NCBI GenBank assembly: GCA_048500255.1
Contig: JASNYH010000001.1
Coordinates: 1,116,001-1,180,000 of the forward strand
Length of the DNA: 64,000 nt
Direction of reading: 5' to 3'
Source of the DNA: JAMHWF01 sp048500255
GTDB taxonomy: Bacteria; Pseudomonadota; Gammaproteobacteria; Burkholderiales; Burkholderiaceae_C
In this document: one piece after another, positions 45,284-53,500 of the stretch
Numbering within the stretch: the first letter of the stretch is position 1
How the letters are laid out: every line of letters starts with the position of its first letter
Notes under the pieces: generated by a model
What the model saw: only the letters and a program-made list of their open reading frames with translations
Told to the model about the DNA's origin: nothing
Databases searched by the model: none
Made by a program: the position numbers and the translations under genes

Positions 45284-45324
45284 GCATTGCGACCCGCCTG
45301 CGACACGCAGAAGGAGGCATCACG

Positions 45325-45369
45325 ATGAACGTCCGCATCACCTCGTGGGCTGCCGGCCTCGCGCCCTGA
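45325..45369 (+). CDS. Possible 14-residue leader peptide
   Basis: A very short frame, MNVRITSWAAGLAP, is preceded by the strong ribosome-binding site AAGGAGG seven bases before its ATG. It ends 59 nt before the DUF2892 gene. It could be a leader peptide, or the start of a lost gene. No similarity to a known leader is recognised. Confidence 0.35.
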   Translation: MNVRITSWAAGLAP

Positions 45370-45428
45370 CGCCGGGCCGTTCCGATTCCCGCAACGACAG
45401 ATCGAAGAACCGAGGAAGGAGTGTCGGC

Positions 45429-45623
45429 ATGAAAATCAACGAAGCAAGCTGGGACCGCATCGCGCGCGTCGTCGTCGGCCTGGGGCTGATCGGCGCCACG
45501 CTCGGCGGCGTGATCGGCGCGTGGGGCTGGATCGGCGTGCTGCCGGTCGTCACCGGCCTGATGGGCTGGTGCCCGGCCTACACGCTGCTGGGCATCAGCA
45601 CCTGCCCGACCCGCAAGAACTGA
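45429..45623 (+). CDS. DUF2892 family inner membrane protein
   Basis: The 64-residue protein begins MKINEASWDRIARVVVGLGLIG and ends with GWCPAYTLLGISTCPTRKN, the standard DUF2892 layout of two membrane segments and two conserved cysteines (WCPAY and STCP). The family is very often found with SQR, rhodanese and OsmC genes, and a role in sulfur or cyanide/sulfide tolerance is inferred. A GGAAGGAG site is upstream. First clear gene of the operon behind FNR-like promoter 5. Confidence 0.85.
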   Translation: MKINEASWDRIARVVVGLGLIGATLGGVIGAWGWIGVLPVVTGLMGWCPAYTLLGISTCPTRKN

Positions 45624-45641
45624 CGACACACGAGGAGCACG

Positions 45642-46115
45642 ATGACCACCGACGGAGAGTTCGCGATCGAGCTGCGACAGCAGGCCGACTACCGCTTCGA
45701 GGCGCACTTCGACAATCCGTCGGTACCCGTGCTCGTCACCGACGAGAACGCGCCGCTCGGCGGCGACGCCGGGCCGAGCCCGTCGCGGCTGCTCGCGGTG
45801 GCGGTCGCCAACTGCCTGTCGGCCAGCCTGCTGTTCGCGCTGCGCAAGTTCCGCAACGAGCCCGGGCCGCTGCGCAGCGTCGCGCACGTTCGCATGGCGC
45901 GCAACGACCAGGGCCGGCTGCGCATCGGCCGCATCGGCGTCGAGCTGCACCTGGGCGTGCCGCAGGCCGAGCTGAAGATGGCCGAGCGGGCGCTCGGCCA
46001 GTTCGAGGACTTCTGCACCGTGACGCAGAGCGTGCGCGGTGCGATCGACGTCGACGTCACCGTGATCGACCGCGACGGCGTCGTGCTCAAGGCGCCGGCG
46101 CTCGTCGCCGCCTGA
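45642..46115 (+). CDS. OsmC/Ohr family protein
   Basis: The 157-residue protein has the OsmC fold signature with one conserved Cys in AVANCLSASLLFALRKF and the second in FEDFCTVTQSVRGAI. OsmC/Ohr proteins reduce organic or sulfur-based hydroperoxides and persulfides through these cysteines. The context with DUF2892, SQR and thioredoxin suggests detoxification of persulfide or peroxide products. It follows DUF2892 by 18 nt with an AGGAG site. Confidence 0.85.
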   Translation: MTTDGEFAIELRQQADYRFEAHFDNPSVPVLVTDENAPLGGDAGPSPSRLLAVAVANCLSASLLFALRKFRNEPGPLRSVAHVRMARNDQGRLRIGRIGVELHLGVPQAELKMAERALGQFEDFCTVTQSVRGAIDVDVTVIDRDGVVLKAPALVAA

Positions 46116-46161
46116 GCGCCCGTTTCCACCTCCCGTTTTCCCCCCTGGAGATCATCCCGCG

Positions 46162-46554
46162 ATGAGCTATGGATTCGACACCGTCGTCGAGCTGCCGTTC
46201 GACGTCGCGCTGCAGAAGGTGACTGCGGCGCTCAAGACCGAGGGCTTCGGCGTGCTGACCGAGATCGACGTCCAGGCCACGATGAAGGCCAAGCTCGGCG
46301 TCGAGATGGCGCCGTACCGCATCCTCGGCGCCTGCAACCCGCAGCTCGCGCACCGCGCCATCACGGCCGAGCCCGACATCGGCCTGCTGCTGCCGTGCAA
46401 CGTCGTCGTGCGCGAGGAGCGCCCGGGCCGCGTCGTCGTCGGCTTCCTCGACCCCGAGACGATGGTGCAGCTCGTCGGCCGCGACGACGTGCGCCCGGTC
46501 GCCGACGACGCACGCGCGCGGCTGCAGCGCGTCTGCCGCAGCCTGAACGCCTGA
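46162..46554 (+). CDS. DUF302 family protein
   Basis: The 130-residue protein has the DUF302 pattern: TVVELPFDVALQKVTAALKTEGFGVLTEID, then YRILGACNPQLAHRAI and GLLLPCNVVVREE. The family is widespread in sulfur-oxidising and thermophilic bacteria and has a compact swapped-dimer fold; its biochemical role is unknown. A cysteine in GACNPQLA and one in LLPCNVVV are conserved in many members. It is the last gene of the operon behind FNR-like promoter 5. Confidence 0.85.
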   Translation: MSYGFDTVVELPFDVALQKVTAALKTEGFGVLTEIDVQATMKAKLGVEMAPYRILGACNPQLAHRAITAEPDIGLLLPCNVVVREERPGRVVVGFLDPETMVQLVGRDDVRPVADDARARLQRVCRSLNA

Positions 46555-46564
46555 CGCGCGGGCG

Positions 46565-46813
46565 TCAGCCCTTCGCGCCGGCCAGCTCGCGCGCGATGCG
46601 CTGCTCGAGCTCGGTGAGGCCGTAGCTCGTCAGGTCGACGTCGGCGGCGACGCGCACCGCGCGGGCGACCTGCACCGGCAGTTCGGCCTTGAGCACGCCG
46701 AGGAACGGCGCCGACGCGAACAGCAGATGCCGCGACAGCGTGCGGCAGGGCTTGATCCAGCGCAGGCCACGGGCGCCGCGCGCGTGCCCGAAGCGGCCCG
46801 TGCGCCGCCGCAC
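46565..46813 (-). CDS. Possible small protein, unknown
   Basis: An open frame of about 82 codons from GTG at 46813; the C-terminal two-thirds (LLFASAPFLGVLKAELPVQVARAVRVAAD and then LTSYGLTELEQRIARELAG) look protein-like, with an amphipathic helix at the end, while the first 20 residues are Arg-rich. No ribosome-binding site and no family is recognised. It could be a remnant of a longer gene or a shadow frame. Confidence 0.3.
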   Translation of the reverse strand: MRRRTGRFGHARGARGLRWIKPCRTLSRHLLFASAPFLGVLKAELPVQVARAVRVAADVDLTSYGLTELEQRIARELAGAKG

Positions 46814-46832
46814 TGGTGCACACTCGCGCGCG

Positions 46833-48101
46833 ATGGATCTCGACATCGCCCGCCGCTTCCTCGTCGCGCTGCTGATCGGCGCCCTCGTCGGCATCGACCG
46901 AGAGCGTCGCAAGCACGCCGAGCCGGGCCATTCGTTCGGCGGCATCCGCACCCACATCCTGCTGGCGCTGCTCGGCGCCGCGTCGACCTGGCTGGCGCAG
47001 CTGTGGGCGGCGCCCTGGACCTTCGTCGTCACGCTGGCCGTCGTCGGCGCCGCCGTCGTGGCGAGCTACGTGCGCCAGAGCCTCGAGAACGAAGAGGCGC
47101 AGGGCCTGACGAGCGAGTTCGCCGCCGTCGCCGTGTTCCTGCTCGGCGCGATGGCGGTGGCGGGCGACATCGCGCTGGCCGTCGCGCTCGGCGTCGCCAC
47201 GTCGGCCGTGCTCGCCTTCAAGCAGCCGCTGCACGGCCTGGTGCAGCGCATCGGCACAGCCGATCTGTTCGCCGCGATCAAGCTGCTGATCGCCACCTTC
47301 ATCGTGCTGCCGCTGCTACCCGACGAGACGATCGACCCCTGGAACGCGATCAACCCGCACAAGCTGTGGCTGCTCGTCATCCTCACGTCGGGGCTGTCGC
47401 TCGTCGGCTACCTCGCGATGCGCTGGCTCGGGCCGCTGCACGGCAGCGCCGTCACCGCGGCATCGGGCGGCCTGGTGTCGTCGACCGCCGTCACGCTGAG
47501 CTTCGCGCGTCGCAGCCGCGACGCCAGCGCGCCGCTCGACGCGCACGCCGTCGCCGCCGGCGTCCTCATCGCATGGGCCGTGATGTTCGCGCGCGTCGGC
47601 GTCATCGTCGCCATCGTCGAGCTGCCGCTGCTGGCGCAGCTGTGGGCGCCGCTGGCGGCGATGCTCGTCCTTACCGGCGGATTCGCCGCCTGGCACTGGC
47701 ACGCCGGCACGGCTGCAGCAGCCGACGGCGGCGAAGGCGGCGGGATGACGATGTCCAACCCGTTCAGCCTCGCCCAGGCGGCACGCTTCGGCGCGCTGTT
47801 CGCCGTCGTGCTGCTCGTCGTTGCGCTGGCGCAGGAGCACCTGCCCGGCGTCGGCGTCTACCTCGTGTCGGCGCTGGCCGGCGCGGCCGATGTCGACGCG
47901 ATCACGCTGTCGCTGGCGGGCAGCGCGCAGCCCGAGGGCTACGCGACGGCGGCCACCGGCATCGGCATCGCCACGCTCGCCAACACCGTCGTCAAGGCCG
48001 GCATCGTCGCCGCACTCGGCCGCGGCGCCGCGCGGCGCGGCGTGATGCTGGCGACGGCGGCGATCCTGGCGGCGGGCGGCATGGCGGTGGCGTTCGCCTG
48101 A
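46833..48101 (+). CDS. MgtC/SapB family membrane protein with DUF4010 domain
   Basis: The 422-residue polytopic protein begins with an MgtC-like N-terminal domain (ARRFLVALLIGALVGIDRERRKH, then GGIRTHILLALLGAAS) and continues with a DUF4010 domain, ending in PEGYATAATGIGIATLANTVVKAGI. MgtC proteins act in magnesium limitation and membrane energetics; the two-domain form is common in environmental proteobacteria and of unknown function. The ATG at 46833 starts at the conserved region. Confidence 0.8.
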   Translation: MDLDIARRFLVALLIGALVGIDRERRKHAEPGHSFGGIRTHILLALLGAASTWLAQLWAAPWTFVVTLAVVGAAVVASYVRQSLENEEAQGLTSEFAAVAVFLLGAMAVAGDIALAVALGVATSAVLAFKQPLHGLVQRIGTADLFAAIKLLIATFIVLPLLPDETIDPWNAINPHKLWLLVILTSGLSLVGYLAMRWLGPLHGSAVTAASGGLVSSTAVTLSFARRSRDASAPLDAHAVAAGVLIAWAVMFARVGVIVAIVELPLLAQLWAPLAAMLVLTGGFAAWHWHAGTAAAADGGEGGGMTMSNPFSLAQAARFGALFAVVLLVVALAQEHLPGVGVYLVSALAGAADVDAITLSLAGSAQPEGYATAATGIGIATLANTVVKAGIVAALGRGAARRGVMLATAAILAAGGMAVAFA

Positions 48102-48180
48102 GTTCGGCGGCAGCGGCCCGGGATGCGACATCCAGGTCAAGGCGAGCTGAGCGACCGGCACAGGTCGGATCGTCGGCCGT

Positions 48181-48936
48181 TCAACGCGCCAGATACCCCC
48201 CGTCCACCGCGTAATACGCGCCGGTGACGAACGACGCGCGCGGCGACGACAGCCACAGCACGAGTTCGGCCACCTCCTCGGGCGTGCCGAGGCGCCCCGC
48301 CGGGTGCAGCGCGACGAGTTGCTGCTGCTGTGCGGCGTCGGTCTCCAGGCGCGCGATCATCGGCGTGTGGATGAAGGCCGGGCCGACGGTGTTGATGCGC
48401 ACGCCCTGCGACGCGACTTCGAGCGCCGCCGCCTTCGTCAGGCCGACGACGCCGTGCTTGGCCGCCACGTAGGCCGGCGCGCCGGCGAAGCCGACCTGAC
48501 CGAGGATCGACGCCACGTTGACGATGGCGCCGCCGCCGGCGCGCAGCATGTGGGCGATCTGGTACTTCATGCCGTAGAACACGCCCGACAGGTTGACGGC
48601 GATCGTGCGCTCCCAGGCCTCGATCGAATGGTCGGCCGTCGGCGACAGGTCTCCGCCGATGCCGGCGTTATTGCAGGCGATGTCGAGCTCGCCGTAGTGC
48701 CGCACGGCGGCGTCGACGAGGGCGCGGCAGTCGTCGGCGCGCGACACATCGGCAGCCTGGAAGAAGGCATAACCCCCTTCCCGATGCACCAACGCCACCG
48801 TCTCGCGGGCGCCAGCGGCATCGACGTCGGAGACGACGACGCGCGCTCCGGAGCGTGCATAGGCCAGCGCGACGGCGCGGCCGATGCCCGACGCGGCACC
48901 CGTGACGAGCGCCACCTTGCGATCGAGTTCCACCAC
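48181..48936 (-). CDS. Short-chain dehydrogenase/reductase
   Basis: The 251-residue SDR has the nucleotide-binding motif TGAASGIGRAVALAYARSG, NNAG at about residue 87, the catalytic Ser in NVASILGQVG, and Tyr/Lys in YVAAKHG (YxxxK with Val). It is a classical SDR; the substrate cannot be inferred. GTG at 48936 was chosen, as it has a GGAGGT site 6 nt upstream; the second GTG is at 48933. It is divergent from groEL. Confidence 0.85.
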   Translation of the reverse strand: MVELDRKVALVTGAASGIGRAVALAYARSGARVVVSDVDAAGARETVALVHREGGYAFFQAADVSRADDCRALVDAAVRHYGELDIACNNAGIGGDLSPTADHSIEAWERTIAVNLSGVFYGMKYQIAHMLRAGGGAIVNVASILGQVGFAGAPAYVAAKHGVVGLTKAAALEVASQGVRINTVGPAFIHTPMIARLETDAAQQQQLVALHPAGRLGTPEEVAELVLWLSSPRASFVTGAYYAVDGGYLAR

Positions 48937-48998
48937 GGCAGCACCTCCGGCTCGCAAACGATCGAGCGGCGATTGGAGCACCGCGGCCGCATGCCCGG

Positions 48999-49040
48999 TT
49001 GAGCTGGCTCAAGGCGGCACGACGGCGTCATGGCTACCTT
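48999..49040 (+). promoter_or_regulatory. FNR/ANR-like promoter 6 (groEL paralogue)
   Basis: TTGAG-CTGG-CTCAA (48999-49012), a perfect palindrome in its two half-sites, is followed after exactly 22 nt by TACCTT (49035-49040). The predicted start is about 37 nt before the groEL ATG, which has AAAGGGAG. Confidence 0.62.
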
Positions 49041-49082
49041 GCCGTTTCCCCGTGCGCGACCAGAAAGGGAGTCCCCGAGACC

Positions 49083-50726
49083 ATGGCTGCCAAGCAACTG
49101 ATCTACCGCGAAGAGGCCCGAGCCAGGATCCGCCGCGGCATCGACACGCTGGCCGACGCGGTGCGCGTGACGCTCGGTCCGCGCGGGCGCACCGTCATCC
49201 TCGAGCGCGACTTCGGGCCGCCGCAGATCGTCAACTCGGGCGTCGTCGTCGCCAGGTCGATCGAGCTCGAAGACCGCTTCGAGAACATGGGGGCGCAACT
49301 GCTGCGCGAAGTCGCCGCGCGCACCAGCGAGATGGCTGGCGACGGCACGACGACGGCCACCGTGCTCGGCCACGCCATGATCGAGGAGGGGCTGAAGTAC
49401 CTGGCCGCCGGCATGAACCCGATGGACCTGCGCCGCGGCATCGAGCAGGCGATCGAGGCGGTGTGCGCCGAGCTCAAGCGCCTGGCGCAGCCATGCGCCG
49501 AGTCGCAGGAGATCGCCCACGTGGCGGCGATCTCGGCCAACAACGACCGCTCGATCGGCGAGCTGATCGCGCGCGCGATGGAGAAGGTCGGCCGCGAGGG
49601 CGCGATCTCCATCGAGGACGGCTCGGGGCTGACGAGCGAGCTCGAGGTCGTCGAGGGTCTGCAGTTCGACCGCGGCTGGCTGTCGCCCTACTTCATCAAC
49701 AACGCCGAGCGCCAGGCCGCCGTGCTCGATGACGCCTACGTGCTGCTGTGCGACCGCAAGCTGTCGACGGTGGCCGAGCTGGTGCCGCTGCTCGAGGCCA
49801 CGGCCAAGGCCGGCGCGCCGCTCGTCGTGGTCGCCGAGGAGATCGAGGCCGACGCGCTGGCCACGCTGGTCGTCAACACGGTGCGCGGCGTCATCAAGAC
49901 CTGCGCCGTCAAGGCGCCGGGCTTCGGCGACCGTCGCAAGGCGATGCTGCAGGACATCGCCGTGCTGACCGGCGGCACCGTGATCAGCGAGGAGCTCGGG
50001 CTGACGCTGCAGAAGGCGCAACTCGAGCACCTGGGCCGCGCCAAGCGCGTCGAGATCGACAAGGACTCGACGACGGTGATCGGCGGCGCCGGCGACGCGC
50101 AGGCGATCCGCGACCGCGTCGCTGCGATCAAGAAGGAGCGCGAGGCCGCGACCAGCGACTACGACCGCGAGAAACTCGACGAGCGCATCGCCAAGCTGTC
50201 GGGCGGCGTCGCGCTGGTCAAGGTGGGCGCCGCCACCGAGACCGAGCTCAAGGAACGCAAGCTGCGCGTCGAGGATGCGCTGCACGCCACGCGCGCCGCC
50301 GTCGAGGAGGGCATCGTGCCCGGGGGCGGCGTCGCGCTGCTGCGCGCGCGCAAGGCGCTCAAGGGCCTGAAGTCACCGTCGCTCGACCAGGCCTCGGGCA
50401 TCAAGATCGTCGAGCGCGCGCTCGAGGAGCCGCTGCGCCGCATCGTCGCCAACGCCGCCGACGAGCCGTCAATCGTGCTCGACCGCGTCGACCGCTCGCG
50501 CCAGCGCAACTGGGGCTACAACGCCGCGACGCGCGAGTACGGCGACCTGCTCGCGATGGGCGTCATCGACCCGGCCAAGGTGACGCGCCTGGCGCTGACC
50601 AACGCCGGCTCGATCGCCGCGCTGGTGCTGACGACCGATTGCATGATCGCCAATGCGCCGTCGAAGCCGCACGCCGGCGGCCCGGGCGCGGGCACGATGC
50701 CGGGCGAAGGGCCGCAGGCATACTGA
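49083..50726 (+). CDS. groEL: GroEL (Hsp60) chaperonin paralogue
   Basis: The 547-residue protein is a full-length group I chaperonin: TLGPRGRTVILERDFGPPQIVNSGV, the ATP site AGDGTTTATVL and the helix GGGVALLRARKAL near residue 415. Ordinary GroEL proteins end in Gly-Gly-Met repeats; here the tail is GPGAGTMPGEGPQAY, and no groES gene precedes it. It is therefore likely a secondary, specialised copy, controlled by FNR-like promoter 6 rather than by heat-shock elements. Followed after 4 nt by the sirtuin gene. Confidence 0.9.
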   Translation: MAAKQLIYREEARARIRRGIDTLADAVRVTLGPRGRTVILERDFGPPQIVNSGVVVARSIELEDRFENMGAQLLREVAARTSEMAGDGTTTATVLGHAMIEEGLKYLAAGMNPMDLRRGIEQAIEAVCAELKRLAQPCAESQEIAHVAAISANNDRSIGELIARAMEKVGREGAISIEDGSGLTSELEVVEGLQFDRGWLSPYFINNAERQAAVLDDAYVLLCDRKLSTVAELVPLLEATAKAGAPLVVVAEEIEADALATLVVNTVRGVIKTCAVKAPGFGDRRKAMLQDIAVLTGGTVISEELGLTLQKAQLEHLGRAKRVEIDKDSTTVIGGAGDAQAIRDRVAAIKKEREAATSDYDREKLDERIAKLSGGVALVKVGAATETELKERKLRVEDALHATRAAVEEGIVPGGGVALLRARKALKGLKSPSLDQASGIKIVERALEEPLRRIVANAADEPSIVLDRVDRSRQRNWGYNAATREYGDLLAMGVIDPAKVTRLALTNAGSIAALVLTTDCMIANAPSKPHAGGPGAGTMPGEGPQAY

Positions 50727-50730
50727 GCCT

Positions 50731-51489
50731 GTGGCAGAGCCATCGACAACGGCGCAGGTCCGGCGCTGGATCGGCACCGCGCGGCGCATCGTCGCGCTGA
50801 CCGGCGCCGGCATCTCGACCGACTCCGGCATCCCCGACTTCCGCGGCCCGCAGGGCGTGTGGACGCGCAACCCGGCGGCCGAGGCGCAGTCGACACTGCA
50901 GAACTATCTTGCCGACCCCGCCGTGCGCCGCGCCGCGTGGCGCAGCCGCCTCGCGCACCCGGCGTGGACGGCCGAGCCCAACCGCGGCCACCGCGCGCTG
51001 GTCGAGCTGGAGCGGCGCGGCAAGCTGCATGCGCTGATCACGCAGAACATCGACGAGCTGCACCGCATCGCCGGCAACAGCGCCGAGCGCATCATCGAAG
51101 TGCACGGCACGGTGCGCCGCACGATGTGCTGGGGCTGCGGCGAGCGGCGCCCGATGCAGGAGGTGCTCGAGCGCGTGCGCGCCGGCGACCCCGACCCGGC
51201 GTGCCTCGCCTGCGGCGGCATCCTCAAGAGCGACACCATCTCGTTCGGCCAGGCCCTCGTGCCCGAAGTGATCGACCGCGCGATGCGCGCCGCCGCCGAG
51301 GCCGACGTATTCCTCGCCATCGGCAGCACGCTGCAGGTCTACCCGGTGGCGGGCGCCGTGCCGATCGCGCGCGAGGCCGGCGCGCGCGTCGTCATCCTGA
51401 ACAACCAGCCGACGCCGATGGACGAACTGGCCGACGCCGTGCTGCGCGAGCCGATCGGCGAGGTGCTGCCGGCGCTCTGCACGACTTGA
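50731..51489 (+). CDS. Sir2-family NAD-dependent protein deacylase
   Basis: The 252-residue sirtuin has GAGISTDSGIPDFRG at about residue 25, TQNIDELH, the catalytic His in EVHGTVRR, a zinc site with two CxxC pairs (CWGC and CLAC) and the C-terminal GSTLQVYPVAG and NNQPTPMD. It removes acyl groups from protein lysines using NAD. The start is GTG 50731, 4 nt after groEL; the frame extends into groEL without support. Co-transcription with groEL suggests post-translational control in the same stress response. Confidence 0.88.
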   Translation: MAEPSTTAQVRRWIGTARRIVALTGAGISTDSGIPDFRGPQGVWTRNPAAEAQSTLQNYLADPAVRRAAWRSRLAHPAWTAEPNRGHRALVELERRGKLHALITQNIDELHRIAGNSAERIIEVHGTVRRTMCWGCGERRPMQEVLERVRAGDPDPACLACGGILKSDTISFGQALVPEVIDRAMRAAAEADVFLAIGSTLQVYPVAGAVPIAREAGARVVILNNQPTPMDELADAVLREPIGEVLPALCTT

Positions 51490-51603
51490 GGCGTCGGTGC
51501 GCTCTCGGCGCCCGCGGCACCTGCCGTCCATGCGCCGGTGGCGAAGGGGGCAACCGGAACGGCCCGACGTTGCCCCGGAAGCGCACGACTACAGACCCCC
51601 GCG

Positions 51604-51645
51604 TTGCGATGGCTCAATCCGGCATGGCATAGGGATGGATATGGT
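51604..51645 (+). promoter_or_regulatory. FNR/ANR-like promoter 7 (groEL remnant/permease)
   Basis: TTGCG-ATGG-CTCAA (51604-51617) is followed after exactly 22 nt by TATGGT (51640-51645). The right half-site equals that of the groEL promoter. It lies just before a short copy of the groEL start. Confidence 0.6.
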
Positions 51646-51682
51646 TGCAGCGTCCGGTGCCACGAAGCAGGAGTTGCGACCC

Positions 51683-51724
51683 ATGGCTGCGAAGCAACTG
51701 ATCCACCGCGATCAGGCGTGCTGA
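51683..51724 (+). pseudogene. Truncated copy of the groEL start (13 codons)
   Basis: The frame MAAKQLIHRDQAC followed by TGA repeats the first residues of the GroEL paralogue (MAAKQLIYREEAR). It lies behind its own FNR-like promoter and ends 12 nt before the permease ATG. It is probably the leftover of a duplication that moved the groEL promoter in front of the permease, and it may now act as a translated leader. Confidence 0.6.
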
Positions 51725-51736
51725 ACGGGGCGGGAC

Positions 51737-53191
51737 ATGGATGCCCTGCTCTCCTCGCTGCGCGGAGGCGCCGGCAATCTCGCCGCCTACTTGGCAGCGC
51801 ACGTGCTGCTGTGCCTGATCCCGGCCTTCTTCATTGCCGGCGCGATGACGGCACTGATCCCGAAGGCGGCGATCACGCGCTGGCTCGGCCGCGGCACACG
51901 CTGGCGCGTCTCGTACCCGGCGGCGGCCGCCGCCGGATCGCTGCTCGCCGTGTGCTCGTGCACGATCGTGCCGCTGTTCGCAGGCATCTATCGCAAGGGC
52001 GCCGGCCTCGGCCCGGCGATCACGTTCCTGTTCTTCGCGCCGGCGGGCAACGTGCTGGCGCTGGCCTACACCGGCAGCATCCTCGGAGCGGAGTTCGCGT
52101 TCGCGCGGATCGCGCTGTGCCTGGCGTTCGGCATCGGCATCGGACTCGCGATGGCGCTGCTGTTCTGGCGCGACGACGCGGCGCGCGACGCCCGCACCGA
52201 CGAGCTGTTCGCCGGCGCGGCGCGCATCGGCGGCGCCGCGCTCGGCGTGCTGGCATCGCTCGTCGCCGTGCTCGTCGCCGGTACGCTGAAGGTGGCGCCG
52301 CTCAATGCCACGCTGGCGGCGCTGGAGCTGCCGCTGGCGTGGGCCGGCAACTGGCAAGCGACGCTGACGGACTGGGTCCCGTTCGACGCCGCGCGAGGCG
52401 AGGAAGGCGTCAGCGTGCAGGGCTCGCTGCTGATCGCCATGCTGGCCGCGATCGGCATCGCGTCGTGGCGCGGGCTCGAGAACATCGTCGAGGGCGCGAA
52501 CCGCTGGACCTTCGCTGCGCTCGCCCTGGCGGCCGCCACGCTGGTCGTCGCCGCGCTGCGGCTGGCGCCGATCGCCGGCGGACTGCAGGTCGCGCTCACC
52601 GGACGCGCCGTCGCCGTCGCGGCGGCGCTGGCGGCTGTGCTGCACTTCGCGAGACGGCTCGATGCCGACGAGCGGCAGGCATGGCTGTGGGAATCGTGGC
52701 GCTTCGTCAAGCAGATCTTCGTGCTGCTCGTGGCGGGCGTATTCGTCGTCGGCGCATTGCGGCAGTGGATCGCGCCGGAGTGGATCCGCCTCGTCGCCGG
52801 CCGCAACGACGTCGCGGCCAATGCCGCGGCCGTCGTCTTCGGCGTTTTCATGTACTTCCCGACGCTGGTCGAGGTGCCGGTGGCACGCATGTTCCTCGAC
52901 CTCGGCATGCATCGCGGCCCGCTGCTCGCCTTCCTGATGGCCGATCCGGAGCTGAGCCTGCAGAGCATGTTGATGGTCGCGGCCGTGATGGGCCGTCCGA
53001 AGACAGCGGCCTACGTGGGCCTCGTCGCCGTCTTCAGCGTCGCCGCCGGCCTGACCTACGGCGCGTGGGTCGATGGCGTGCCGCCGGCCTGGATCGCACT
53101 CGGCCTGACCGGCGTTGCGGCGCTGCTGGCCGGCGCGCTGGCCTGGCTGCGCGCGCGGGCCGCAACCTCCATTCCCCAAGGAGCACTGTGA
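51737..53191 (+). CDS. Permease of the DUF318/ArsP-like family
   Basis: The 484-residue polytopic membrane protein has the family motif CSCTIVPLFAGIYRKGAGLGPAITFLFFAPAGN (a Cys-Ser-Cys in a membrane segment) near residue 75 and a second half with FMYFPTLVEVPVARMFLDLGMHRGPLLAFLM. Related proteins export trivalent organoarsenicals or other thiol-reactive compounds. A thioredoxin-like partner follows with one shared base, and an ars operon is next. Substrate is inferred only from this context. Confidence 0.78.
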   Translation: MDALLSSLRGGAGNLAAYLAAHVLLCLIPAFFIAGAMTALIPKAAITRWLGRGTRWRVSYPAAAAAGSLLAVCSCTIVPLFAGIYRKGAGLGPAITFLFFAPAGNVLALAYTGSILGAEFAFARIALCLAFGIGIGLAMALLFWRDDAARDARTDELFAGAARIGGAALGVLASLVAVLVAGTLKVAPLNATLAALELPLAWAGNWQATLTDWVPFDAARGEEGVSVQGSLLIAMLAAIGIASWRGLENIVEGANRWTFAALALAAATLVVAALRLAPIAGGLQVALTGRAVAVAAALAAVLHFARRLDADERQAWLWESWRFVKQIFVLLVAGVFVVGALRQWIAPEWIRLVAGRNDVAANAAAVVFGVFMYFPTLVEVPVARMFLDLGMHRGPLLAFLMADPELSLQSMLMVAAVMGRPKTAAYVGLVAVFSVAAGLTYGAWVDGVPPAWIALGLTGVAALLAGALAWLRARAATSIPQGAL

Positions 53192-53451
53192 TGGGCAAGC
53201 TGGTGAAGATTCTCGGCCCGGGCTGCGCGAACTGCCGCAAGCTCGAGGCGGTGGCGCGCGAGGCGGCCGCGGGCGCCGGCGTAGACGCCGAGTTCGTCAA
53301 GGTGACGGACATGCAGGCGATCATGGACCACGGCGTGATGGCGACACCCGGCCTCGTCATCGGCGACCGGCTGGTCTGCAGCGGGCGGATCCCGACGCAG
53401 GCCGAGATCCGGCAGTGGCTGGCCGCGCCTGAGCCCGCGAGCGCGCCATGA
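53191..53451 (+). CDS. Small thioredoxin-like redox protein
   Basis: The 86-residue protein begins KLVKILGPGCANCRKLEAVAREAA with a CxxC active site (Cys12, Cys15), followed by a region TDMQAIMDHGVMATPGLVIGDRLVCSG with the expected cis-proline. It is the short, N-terminally truncated thioredoxin form that is often encoded next to DUF318 permeases and ArsR proteins. The start ATG shares its A with the permease stop (TGATG). Confidence 0.85.
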   Translation: MGKLVKILGPGCANCRKLEAVAREAAAGAGVDAEFVKVTDMQAIMDHGVMATPGLVIGDRLVCSGRIPTQAEIRQWLAAPEPASAP

Positions 53452-53500
53452 AAGCGGGCCCATCGTCTGGCAGCCGCGGGCGGCGAGCGATCTGCGGGCC

